Shown here piece by piece: positions 1 through 7,183 of a stretch of 32,977 bases of DNA (its first letter is position 1; each line of letters starts with the position of its first letter). The notes beneath the pieces were generated by a model. That model did not search any database. It was not told the origin of the DNA and saw only the letters and a list, made by a program, of their open reading frames with translations. Origin of the DNA: Mesoaciditogaceae bacterium (GTDB lineage Bacteria > Thermotogota > Thermotogae > Mesoaciditogales > Mesoaciditogaceae). A program made the translations under genes and the position numbers. The stretch is taken from the NCBI GenBank assembly GCA_015486145.1, contig WFSH01000115.1, positions 1 through 32,977 of the forward strand. The letters run 5' to 3'.

Positions 1-634
1 TGGCTTCCAAAATAGAATATGGATCTCCCTCAAGGATCAACCTATCTTTAAACGTTCCGGGTTCACCTTCATCGGCATTGCATAAAACGTATTTCTTCTC
101 ACTTTTAGATTTTCTCGTCATTTCCCATTTTAACCCCGTTGGGAATCCCGCGCCACCTCGACCTCGAAGTCCAGAATCCTTTACCGATTGGATCACCTCT
201 TCCGGCCCCATTTTCAGAGCTTTTGCAAAAGCGGCATATCCGTCTTTAGCTATGTACTCTTCAACACTTGAAGGATCTATCAGACCGACGTTCCTGAGCA
301 CGATCCTGGTCTCTTTTGTTCCGTAAACTTTTGATAACTTCAAATTTTTCAAATCTATGCTAAGCTCCACAACTTCTCGTCCCTTTAAAAGGTGTTCTTC
401 AAAAACTCTCAAAACGTCTTTTGAAGATTTGATAACGTAATAAACATCATCGGGAAGGATCTGGAAAACCACACCTTTGCCATGAACACCATATGTTCCG
501 GTTTCGACCACTTGGATAAGATCTGACATGTTGTGATCCCTGATCAAGGTTTTCAGTTGCTCTTCAAATTCTTTTGCACCACTTAAGAGACTATTTGAGT
601 CCATTGAAATTAAAACGGTGGTCACCTGTCTCAT
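1..634 (-). CDS. NuoF/HydB-like NADH-binding flavoprotein subunit, 5' part only
   Basis: This open frame begins at the ATG at 634-632 and continues past the left edge, so only about 211 residues are visible. They show a thioredoxin-like ferredoxin domain (about residues 1-95), a linker, and the start of the NuoF core with GLRGRGGAGFPTGLKWE and CNADEGEPGTFKDR, which form the FMN/NADH site. Family knowledge: NuoF/HydB subunits oxidise or reduce NAD(H) through FMN in complex I-like dehydrogenases and in bifurcating [FeFe] hydrogenases. The ATG overlaps the stop of the NuoE-like gene as ATGA, so the two are translationally coupled. Oddity: the N-terminal domain lacks all four cysteines expected for its [2Fe-2S] cluster; ETGTYGVHGKG replaces the usual ETGCxGxC pattern. 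Hydrogenase HydB rather than respiratory NuoF is inferred from this architecture and the likely lineage; the genes that would decide lie outside the window. Confidence 0.85.
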   Translation of the reverse strand, partial: MRQVTTVLISMDSNSLLSGAKEFEEQLKTLIRDHNMSDLIQVVETGTYGVHGKGVVFQILPDDVYYVIKSSKDVLRVFEEHLLKGREVVELSIDLKNLKLSKVYGTKETRIVLRNVGLIDPSSVEEYIAKDGYAAFAKALKMGPEEVIQSVKDSGLRGRGGAGFPTGLKWEMTRKSKSEKKYVLCNADEGEPGTFKDRLILEGDPYSILEA

Positions 635-1113
635 CTTTTTTCACCTCGATAGCTGTCTATTATTTCCTTCACACGCTCTGACGTTAGATTTCCATAGGCT
701 TCTCCATCTATCATCATTACCGGCCCAACTCCACACAATCCAAGACAAGAAGAAGTTTCCAACGTGAAAAGCCCATCATCGGTGGTTTCTCCCACTTCAA
801 CTCCAAGAATAGTTTTCAGAGTCTTCACCACTTCTTTTCCACCAACCACATGACACGGTAAGCTCTCACAAAATCTGATCAGATGCTTTCCCCTTGGACG
901 AGTGGAATACATACTGTAAAAGGTGGCTAATTCGTACACTCGATTCATTTTCACTTTCAGTAATTCCGATATTGTTTCCGCAGCTTCTATTGGAATTGAA
1001 TTGTTAAAGAGTTCTTGTGCAGCATGCAATGCCATTAAAAGTTCATCGCCACTCTCCATTTTTTTTGCCTTTATTTTTTGTATCCGACTTTTAAGCTCTT
1101 CAATTTCGTTCAT
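631..1113 (-). CDS. NuoE/HydC-like [2Fe-2S] subunit
   Basis: A 160-residue thioredoxin-fold [2Fe-2S] protein of the NuoE/HydC family, which passes electrons between the NADH-flavoprotein and iron-sulfur subunits of NADH dehydrogenases or bifurcating hydrogenases. It has the N-terminal helical region of the family and all four cluster cysteines: C82 and C87 in CESLPC, C123 and C127 in CLGLC. I chose the ATG at 1113 because GGAG lies seven bases upstream. The GTG at 1128 would add five residues but sits directly against the purine-rich stretch. The stop overlaps the start of the NuoF-like gene by four bases. Upstream lie 58 bases and then tRNA-Ser on the same strand. Soluble cytoplasmic; hydrogenase membership is inferred. 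Confidence 0.9.
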   Translation of the reverse strand: MNEIEELKSRIQKIKAKKMESGDELLMALHAAQELFNNSIPIEAAETISELLKVKMNRVYELATFYSMYSTRPRGKHLIRFCESLPCHVVGGKEVVKTLKTILGVEVGETTDDGLFTLETSSCLGLCGVGPVMMIDGEAYGNLTSERVKEIIDSYRGEKR

Positions 1114-1171
1114 TTTAAAACTCCACACCTTCCTTTCTAATGTGAAATTTATAACATTGTATTTTAAAAAA

Positions 1172-1259
1172 TGGCGGAGGTGCTGGGGCTCGAACCCAGA
1201 AGGTGCATAGCACCACCGGTTTTCAAGACCGGCCCCTTAGCCAATTCGGGCACACCTCC
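1172..1259 (-). tRNA. tRNA-Ser (anticodon UGA)
   Basis: An 88-base cloverleaf reads on the minus strand. The acceptor stem is GGAGGTG/CACCTCC with discriminator G and an encoded CCA. The anticodon stem CCGGT/ACCGG holds the loop CTTGAAA, giving anticodon UGA for UCA codons. A long variable arm and GGTTCGAGCC in the T arm are typical of serine tRNA. It starts 15 bases after the ABC ATPase stop and ends 58 bases before the NuoE start, with no obvious promoter of its own, so it may be cut out of a longer mRNA. Confidence 0.97.
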
Positions 1260-1273
1260 GTCTCGATTACTTG

Positions 1274-2452
1274 TTAGGAATTGTTACCATTCTCAGAGAC
1301 ACGTACCGCCTTACTGTCTTTGAGACCGCTTTCGAGTTTTTCCTTGGTTATTATGGCTCTTTGAGTTTGAAGATCAAAAGCCCTCATCATGGACATGTCA
1401 AATACCAAATCCATTTCTTGACCCACCGTAGCTTCTGTTTTTGGATCTATGGAGGCAACAATGGTGTCATTTCCAACGCTGGCGTGCAAAATTGTTTGAC
1501 TTCCCAAAGGCTCGAGTATATCGACTTTTGCTTTCACGGTGTTTTCAGGTTTGGCAGCCACGGCAAACATCTTGTCATAGATATCTTCTGGCCTGATTCC
1601 TGTCAAAATCTCTTTGTCTTTGTACTCTGCCAATTCATCCTCGTAAATCTTTGGAACCTTTAAAAGTATACCATTTCCAAGTCGGATCCACAAACCCCCA
1701 TCTTTTCCAACCACAGTGGCCTTCAAGAAGTTCATGGCTGGTGAACCTATGAATCCCGCGACAAAAGTATTTTTGGGGTAATGATAAAGGTTGAAAGGAG
1801 AATCTATTTGCTGAACAACGCCATCTCTGATAACTATTATTTTGTCCGCCATTGTCATAGCTTCAACCTGATCGTGAGTGACGTACACCATTGTGGCATT
1901 CAGCCTGAGATGAAGTTTTTTCAATTCACTCCGCATTTGAACTCTCAATTTTGCGTCGAGGTTCGACAACGGCTCGTCAAACAAAAAGACCTTTGGATCT
2001 CTAACTATAGCTCGACCCAACGCAACACGCTGCCTTTGGCCACCTGAAAGTTGTTTGGGCTTTCTATCGAGCAGATTTTCTATGCCGAGGATTCTAGCTG
2101 CCTCTTTAACTCTCTTATCTATTTCAGCCTTTGGAAACTTCCTCAATCTCAGTCCAAATGACATATTTTGATAGACCGTCATGTGAGGGTATAAGGCGTA
2201 ATTCTGGAAAACCATTGCTATGTCCCTATCTTTTGGTTCCACATCGTTGACTACTTTGTCGCCAATTTTTATGGTTCCCTTTGTTATTTCCTCCAAACCG
2301 GCTATCATCCTGAGAGTGGTTGTTTTTCCACAACCAGAAGGCCCAACCAAAACCGCGAACTCTTTGTCTTCGATGGCTATATTTGCATCTTTCACAGCTT
2401 CAACTTTGCCATCGTAGATCTTCCACACGTGATCCAACAACACGTTTGCCAT
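1274..2452 (-). CDS. MalK/MsmX/UgpC-type sugar ABC transporter ATPase
   Basis: A 392-residue ATPase of the carbohydrate-uptake CUT1 class. It has Walker A GPSGCGKTT near residue 40, the Q-loop in VFQNYALYPHMT, signature LSGGQRQR, Walker B VFLFDEP and the switch histidine in VTHDQ. The C-terminal 150 residues form the TOBE/MalK regulatory domain, including GIRPEDI. It energises uptake of oligosaccharides or glycerol-phosphate at the inner face of the membrane. No permease or binding-protein genes are adjacent, so it may serve several sugar transporters, as MsmK/MsmX do elsewhere (inference). GGAGG lies seven bases before the ATG. Only 12 bases separate it from the upstream antitoxin-like gene, whose promoter probably drives it. 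Confidence 0.93.
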   Translation of the reverse strand: MANVLLDHVWKIYDGKVEAVKDANIAIEDKEFAVLVGPSGCGKTTTLRMIAGLEEITKGTIKIGDKVVNDVEPKDRDIAMVFQNYALYPHMTVYQNMSFGLRLRKFPKAEIDKRVKEAARILGIENLLDRKPKQLSGGQRQRVALGRAIVRDPKVFLFDEPLSNLDAKLRVQMRSELKKLHLRLNATMVYVTHDQVEAMTMADKIIVIRDGVVQQIDSPFNLYHYPKNTFVAGFIGSPAMNFLKATVVGKDGGLWIRLGNGILLKVPKIYEDELAEYKDKEILTGIRPEDIYDKMFAVAAKPENTVKAKVDILEPLGSQTILHASVGNDTIVASIDPKTEATVGQEMDLVFDMSMMRAFDLQTQRAIITKEKLESGLKDSKAVRVSENGNNS

Positions 2453-2464
2453 ATTTGTACCTCC

Positions 2465-2710
2465 TCAGTTTTCTTTGAGAATATCTTCAATTGGATCTTT
2501 AATTCCTTCAAAACCAACATCTAAAAGATAAAGATCTTTGACTTTTTCCATAAAATCCATCATTTTAACGTACCTATCGTATTTCATCACGGCTGCCACC
2601 GGCACACCATTTTTGGTGATAACGCTGTCGCGACTTTCGAGATCTGCTATCAGCTTTGACAATTCTGTTTTTGCTTCCGCCACACTGTAAAAATTCAGTT
2701 TTCCAAGCAT
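2465..2710 (-). CDS. Phd/YefM-family antitoxin, no toxin partner
   Basis: An 81-residue protein with the Phd/YefM N-terminal DNA-binding fold: FYSVAEAKTELSKLIADL, then ITKNGVPVAAVMKYDRY, the usual antitoxin core. The C-terminal tail, which normally wraps the toxin, is acidic (DIEDILKEN-like ending). Family knowledge: such antitoxins neutralise Doc/YoeB/RelE-type toxins and repress their own promoter. No toxin gene follows; the next gene 12 bases on is a sugar ABC ATPase. A consensus promoter and a near-perfect palindrome lie immediately upstream, consistent with self-repression. It may be an orphan antitoxin kept as a repressor, or a remnant of a lost toxin pair. Confidence 0.8.
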   Translation of the reverse strand: MLGKLNFYSVAEAKTELSKLIADLESRDSVITKNGVPVAAVMKYDRYVKMMDFMEKVKDLYLLDVGFEGIKDPIEDILKEN

Positions 2711-2722
2711 TTTTTCACCTCG

Positions 2723-2759
2723 TGACCATAATTATAGTCATAATTTCCCCTTTTGTCAA
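2723..2759 (-). promoter_or_regulatory. Consensus promoter with palindromic operator for antitoxin-ABC ATPase genes
   Basis: Reading the minus strand, TTGACA (2759-2754), a 17-base spacer and TATAAT (2736-2731) match the sigma-70 consensus exactly. An 18-base near-palindrome, TGACCATAATTATAGTCA (2723-2740 on the plus strand), covers the -10 box. It departs from perfect symmetry at a single base pair. Its place over the -10 element, in front of a Phd/YefM gene, is what an autoregulatory operator would look like. The operator role is inferred. Confidence 0.75.
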
Positions 2760-2788
2760 GTGAAAGTGAAAATTTCTCTTAAAGGTGT

Positions 2789-2794
2789 TATAAT
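2789..2794 (+). promoter_or_regulatory. Probable -10 box for the recJ-atp-min-obg cluster
   Basis: TATAAT lies about 37 bases before the recJ start, in the only gap ahead of the 19-kb plus-strand gene run. The -35 region is weak: GTGAAA at 17-base spacing. This promoter is back-to-back with the antitoxin promoter, about 30 bases away. Confidence 0.5.
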
Positions 2795-2830
2795 CTTTAA
2801 GAAAAAAGAAAAGATGGGAGAGGATGTGAA

Positions 2831-5800
2831 TTGAAAAATGAATGGGAGATTTCGAAGTCCCAGGAAGAGTGGGAAGTTTTTTTGTGCAAAAAATTTAATA
2901 TAAGCCCTCTTCTTGCACATCTTCTTGTCAACAGAGGAGTTGATTCTGTAGAAAAAGCGGAGCAATTTTTGATGCCGGAAAAGATACATTTAGCCGATCC
3001 ATACAAAATGCTGGACATGGATAAAGCGGTGGAAAAGTTGATAAAGATCAGAGAAAAAAAAGCCCCTTTAGTTGTATACGGTGATTACGATGTGGACGGA
3101 GTTACAGGTACTTCTCTGTATTATCTGGTGCTTAAAAAATGGGGTTGGAACATTAAGACGTATATCCCAAAACGTTTAGACGATGGATATGGTTTGAGTA
3201 AGAATTCGATATCGCTTTTGCACGACAAGGGGATAAATCATTTTATCACCGTAGATTGTGGAATCACCTCGATCGATGAGATTAATTACGCCAATTCTCT
3301 TGGTTGTGAAGTGATCGTGACTGATCATCATGAGGTGAAAAATCAGATTCCGCCAGCCGTTGCCATCGTGGATCCAAAGCGTCCGGGAGATCCTTATCCG
3401 TTCAAAGATTTTTCAGGCGTGGGAGTTGCTTTCAAAGTTCTTCAAGCTCTCCAAAAGAGGCTTGGAATAAACGATGATCTGGAAGAATATCTCGATATAG
3501 TGGCTCTTGGAACAATAGCGGATATAGTGCCCATTCTTTGGGAAAATAGATATTTTGTTCACAAGGGTATCAAACTTTTCAAAAGTAAAAGAAGAGTTGG
3601 AATCATGAAGCTCATGGAGCTTTCCAACGTCAATCCAGATGACATAAAAGCTCACGACATAGGCTACAAGATCGCACCAAAGATAAACGCAGTTGGTCGT
3701 ATCGACAGCGCGTACACAGCACTTAAGCTTATCTTAGAAGAAAACCCGAAAAAAGCTCACGAATTGGCCCAAAATCTCGTCGAAAAAAATTTGGAGAGGC
3801 AATCCATAGAAAATCAAATTTATCAGCAGGCTTTAGCTCAGTTGGATGTGATGAAGGATTTAAAAGAACGAAGGATACTTGTTCTCTCAGGGAAAGGATG
3901 GCACCCAGGTGTTATTGGAATTGTTGCTTCAAGAATTCTTTCCATATATCACAGGCCAACGCTTATGCTCTCAATTGAGGGTGACATTGCACGTGGGTCA
4001 GCTCGAAGTATCGAAGGTGTGAACATCGTGGAAATTTTAAAGGAAGTTGACGATTTGCTTGAAGAATACGGCGGACATAAAATGGCTGCCGGCTTTTCCC
4101 TTAAAACTGAGCTCATTCCCGAATTCGATCGTAGACTTCAAATTGTTATGAAAAAGTACGATTCACAAATTCTTATACCGAAAATAAAGGTGGACGCAAA
4201 ATTAGAACTTTCTGATGTTAACGAAGCTCTCTTTAAAGATATAAAAAAGATAAGACCTTACGGCAGCGGTAACCCCGAGCCGATTTTTGTTTTTGAAGAC
4301 CTTGAAATTGGACGTTTGAGAACTGTGGGTAAGAATGGAAAACATGTGAATGTTATTCTTTGGAAAGGTCAAAACAAAATGGATGCCGTGGGCTTTGGAT
4401 TTTCTCATCTGTTTGACAACGTAAATCTCCCAAACGAATTTGCCAGGTTGGATGTGGCGGCAAACGTATGGGAAAATTCCTGGAACGACAAGATCAGGTA
4501 TCAGTTGAACATCGTTGACATGAATATTAAATTTGATGGCAAGTACAAGGTCAATTTTTTGAGGAAATCCGAGATTAAGAAAGAGAAGTTTGACAAGATT
4601 TTGAATCAAAGTTCAAATGCCCTGGTGATTGGTGACCCTTGCGTGGAAGAAAAGATAATACTTGAAGCGTCTATGAAAGAAAGAGGCAAACTCATTGTGG
4701 TATCTCCAACGAATTCGATGTTAAAAGATCTTTACAACTCTTTAAGTCTCATGTTGAAAAAGATTGGCATACAGTCTTCTTACGTGGATGCTCTTCACAT
4801 GTCTGACAACCCAAACGGCGTGACCTTCACGAATGTGATCTCTTTGCCGAAAATAATAAAAGGTGGAGAATTTGTCATTCTCTGTGAGCCGCAGTTGATG
4901 ATCGAAATGGGTTTGGTAAACGAAATATCCGATCTCGTTGTTGAAAAGAAATCCAAACGTTTGCTTCTACTTTCCTCTTTTTTAAACCGCGATGACGAAT
5001 CAAAAATCTTACAGCTTTTTTCCGTTAAAAAGATATTCCACGAATTTCACAAAAGGGATATTGGCATCATAGACGACAGAAACACAAAGGATAAAACCTC
5101 TATACTGATGCGATTGCTTAAAAGTGAACACAACAGGATGGCCGTGGTTTTTTCGAATCGACAAAACCTCAAAAAAACCCTTTCAACCCTTTGCGAGAGA
5201 TTTCCCCTCATGTGTAAGAGCGATCAGATCATCTCTTATGTTCCCAATGCGAGTCTTTATCATTACCATCGTGTTGTGGATCTTGTTAAAAAGGGAAAGG
5301 TCAAGGTGCTTTTGACAACACCTGTTTACGCATCCTCGTTAGAAAGGATCAACAGGATCGTTTATTACGATTTTCCAAGAAATCACATTTCTTTTTTAAA
5401 ACCTCCATCGCTGTTCGATAGGGCAAATTCCATGTCAGTCATACACATGATGTTTGGTGAGGAAGATGTCAACAGGAACGTAAAAGATATCGAATCGCTA
5501 TTTCCGCCTTCTGAACATATAATAAAAGCCGCACATGTGTTAAGTCAAAAAAGTGTTGATCCGGAGGAACGTCTTGTGGAAACCGGCATTGTAGACTCGA
5601 AAGTATTTTCAAAATTGTACATTTCTATGTTCAAAGAGATGGGGATCTTTGATGGTGAAAAAGTCACGAAGATTCCGACTGAGGACGAAGTAAACATGAC
5701 ATTACGGGAAAGGGAAGGAATGGCGGAGAAAAGAATCCTCACCAATTTGAAACGGGAACTAATGGAAAGAAAAACACGAAACATAGCAAAAATCTTTCAC

Positions 5801-5836
5801 AACCCCTTTGAGAATTATGCGAAAAGTAGCAATTGA
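2831..5836 (+). CDS. recJ: RecJ single-strand 5'-3' exonuclease with long degenerate-helicase-like C-terminus
   Basis: A 1001-residue protein, much longer than the roughly 570 residues of a minimal RecJ. Residues 1-560 are canonical: DHH motif GDYDVDG (84-90), DHH (165-167), the DHHA1 region with GWHPGVIGIVASRI, GGH (414-416) and the OB-fold region after it. These bind Mn2+ and degrade single-stranded DNA in repair and recombination. Residues about 590-960 resemble two RecA-like helicase lobes without the catalytic residues: LVIGDP where a Walker A would be, LIVVSPTN, FVILCEPQ in place of DExH, LLLLSSF and MAVVFSNRQN. Firmicute RecJ proteins also carry an extra C-terminal domain; equivalence is inferred. 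The start is TTG, preceded by GAGAGG. The end overlaps the next gene. Confidence 0.92.
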   Translation: MKNEWEISKSQEEWEVFLCKKFNISPLLAHLLVNRGVDSVEKAEQFLMPEKIHLADPYKMLDMDKAVEKLIKIREKKAPLVVYGDYDVDGVTGTSLYYLVLKKWGWNIKTYIPKRLDDGYGLSKNSISLLHDKGINHFITVDCGITSIDEINYANSLGCEVIVTDHHEVKNQIPPAVAIVDPKRPGDPYPFKDFSGVGVAFKVLQALQKRLGINDDLEEYLDIVALGTIADIVPILWENRYFVHKGIKLFKSKRRVGIMKLMELSNVNPDDIKAHDIGYKIAPKINAVGRIDSAYTALKLILEENPKKAHELAQNLVEKNLERQSIENQIYQQALAQLDVMKDLKERRILVLSGKGWHPGVIGIVASRILSIYHRPTLMLSIEGDIARGSARSIEGVNIVEILKEVDDLLEEYGGHKMAAGFSLKTELIPEFDRRLQIVMKKYDSQILIPKIKVDAKLELSDVNEALFKDIKKIRPYGSGNPEPIFVFEDLEIGRLRTVGKNGKHVNVILWKGQNKMDAVGFGFSHLFDNVNLPNEFARLDVAANVWENSWNDKIRYQLNIVDMNIKFDGKYKVNFLRKSEIKKEKFDKILNQSSNALVIGDPCVEEKIILEASMKERGKLIVVSPTNSMLKDLYNSLSLMLKKIGIQSSYVDALHMSDNPNGVTFTNVISLPKIIKGGEFVILCEPQLMIEMGLVNEISDLVVEKKSKRLLLLSSFLNRDDESKILQLFSVKKIFHEFHKRDIGIIDDRNTKDKTSILMRLLKSEHNRMAVVFSNRQNLKKTLSTLCERFPLMCKSDQIISYVPNASLYHYHRVVDLVKKGKVKVLLTTPVYASSLERINRIVYYDFPRNHISFLKPPSLFDRANSMSVIHMMFGEEDVNRNVKDIESLFPPSEHIIKAAHVLSQKSVDPEERLVETGIVDSKVFSKLYISMFKEMGIFDGEKVTKIPTEDEVNMTLREREGMAEKRILTNLKRELMERKTRNIAKIFHNPFENYAKSSN

Positions 5837-6608
5837 CTTTGGCCCTAAAAGAACTGGCATTGCCATAACGGATCCAAATGGAAAGATCGTGACTTTCACG
5901 AAAACCGTAAAACCTTCTGAAATACTTAAAGAGATAAAAAAAGTAGATGCTCTCTCAGAAGTGATTTTTGGGTTTCCGATAAATTTAAAGATGCGGTTTA
6001 CCAAGTCAACGATCGATGCTGTCGACAAATCAATAGAAATTGCCAAATCGATCTTGCCTGTTCCCGTTTATTTAGTAGATGAGCGTTTTACATCTTCGAT
6101 TGCAAATTCTCGAATAAACGTTTCAAAAGGGCGAAATCGCAAGACTTTGGTAGACGGCCTTAGTGCTTCGGTAATTCTTGAGGATTACATTCATGGAATG
6201 AAAGCTCACCGGGTTATGTGGGAACTTCCAAGAATTTCCGGTGAGATTGTTTCTCTTATAAGCGCAATTGGAAATTTTAAGAAAATCTATCTTGTGGGAA
6301 GTGGATTGCGGGGAATAGAATTTTTCCCGATCGCGGAAGAATACGAAATTTTTGAGGAAGATCCTGCTTACTTTAGATTAAGGCAAAGAAGAATTAACGA
6401 TTTTGATATTCACATCTCTTTGCATTTTGGAGTATTTTGGGATATAATTTTGCGTAGATTAAATGAAGATGATTTGGTGGTTTGCGATGCTGAAAACATG
6501 GCCAAAATCGATAAATGTGCTTTTCCTCCTGGTTTGTTGATTGTGGTTGAAGAAAAAAAGGGAGCGGTGCACGTGGGTGGACGATCTTTAAGAATTTTAA
6601 GAATCTAA
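5817..6608 (+). CDS. YqgF/RuvX-family RNase H-fold protein with extra C-terminal domain
   Basis: A 263-residue protein. The first half (about residues 1-137) is a YqgF/RuvX domain: VAIDFGPKRTGIAITDP with the first catalytic Asp, VIFGFPINL, and LVDERFTS carrying the acidic DE pair. This family is linked to Holliday-junction resolution and 16S pre-rRNA 5'-end maturation. The second half (about 138-263) is an extension I do not recognise; ordinary RuvX proteins are about 140 residues. It has IYLVGSGLRGIEFFP, which hints at a Rossmann-like nucleotide or SAM fold, and ends in a basic strand. The ATG at 5817 lies inside the recJ 3' end (20-base overlap). A TTG nine bases earlier is the alternative start. 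Function beyond the YqgF domain is unknown. Confidence 0.8.
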   Translation: MRKVAIDFGPKRTGIAITDPNGKIVTFTKTVKPSEILKEIKKVDALSEVIFGFPINLKMRFTKSTIDAVDKSIEIAKSILPVPVYLVDERFTSSIANSRINVSKGRNRKTLVDGLSASVILEDYIHGMKAHRVMWELPRISGEIVSLISAIGNFKKIYLVGSGLRGIEFFPIAEEYEIFEEDPAYFRLRQRRINDFDIHISLHFGVFWDIILRRLNEDDLVVCDAENMAKIDKCAFPPGLLIVVEEKKGAVHVGGRSLRILRI

Positions 6609-6615
6609 CAGATCG

Positions 6616-6864
6616 ATGAAAAGAAAGATTCCAATATCTTTTTTTAAACATTCAAACATTGTTTTTAATTTTGGCGTTACAGTGGTGAGTAACGTTTTGG
6701 TGGGAGGATTGATAGGTTATTATCTCGATAAGTGGACGTTTAACAACAAGGTTTTACTTATCATCTTTCTTTTACTCGGAATCGTATCAGGGATGTACAA
6801 CGGCATGAAATTACTGCTTGAGGAAGCAAAAAAAGCAGACGATGAGAAAAACAAGAAAACTTAG
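6616..6864 (+). CDS. AtpZ/AtpI-type small membrane protein
   Basis: An 82-residue protein with two predicted membrane helices, at about 17-37 (GVTVVSNVLVGGLIGYYLDK) and 43-62, and a charged, lysine-rich tail. This is the layout of the ATPase_gene1/AtpZ family found just ahead of F-type ATP synthase operons, where it aids c-ring assembly or Mg2+ supply. Position directly upstream of an AtpI-like gene and atpB supports the call. Sequence similarity is limited, so the subfamily is uncertain. Confidence 0.75.
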   Translation: MKRKIPISFFKHSNIVFNFGVTVVSNVLVGGLIGYYLDKWTFNNKVLLIIFLLLGIVSGMYNGMKLLLEEAKKADDEKNKKT

Positions 6865-7183
6865 TTGGTCGTTGAATCTCTGGCTTTCCTACATGCCGTT
6901 TGCTTTCCTCTTTGGTGGTCTGGGATGGAAATGTTTTTTGGGGTTTTCAATTGGTGCCGTAGGTGCTGAGCTTTCTTTGCTTATGATGATAAATGATATT
7001 GAACATTTTAAATTGCACGGAGCACGTGCTTTGAAGAAAGGATTTCTTAAGAGGTACACGTTAAGTGCAATGATTCTTGGATTTTCGGCTACTTTATCAA
7101 TACGAAGTCTTGTTCTTGCGTTTTTAGGGTTATGGCTCATGAGACTTACACTTACTACTTTTGCAAGGGGTGGTGAGATTTGA
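6842..7183 (+). CDS. AtpI-like ATP synthase accessory membrane protein
   Basis: A 113-residue hydrophobic protein with about four membrane segments (around FAFLFGGLGWK, GFSIGAVGAELSLLMM, YTLSAMILGFSAT and LVLAFLGLWLMRL). It sits between the AtpZ-like gene and atpB, where AtpI is normally encoded; AtpI helps assemble the c-ring. I chose the ATG at 6842, which lies inside the previous gene. A TTG at 6818 would add eight residues. Its stop overlaps the atpB TTG start by four bases. Assignment rests mainly on position and topology. Confidence 0.65.
   Translation: MRKTRKLSWSLNLWLSYMPFAFLFGGLGWKCFLGFSIGAVGAELSLLMMINDIEHFKLHGARALKKGFLKRYTLSAMILGFSATLSIRSLVLAFLGLWLMRLTLTTFARGGEI

Noticed and set aside
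1114..1171. Separate promoter for nuoE
   Set aside because: TATAAA-like bases occur, but no -35 at proper spacing could be found outside the tRNA gene.
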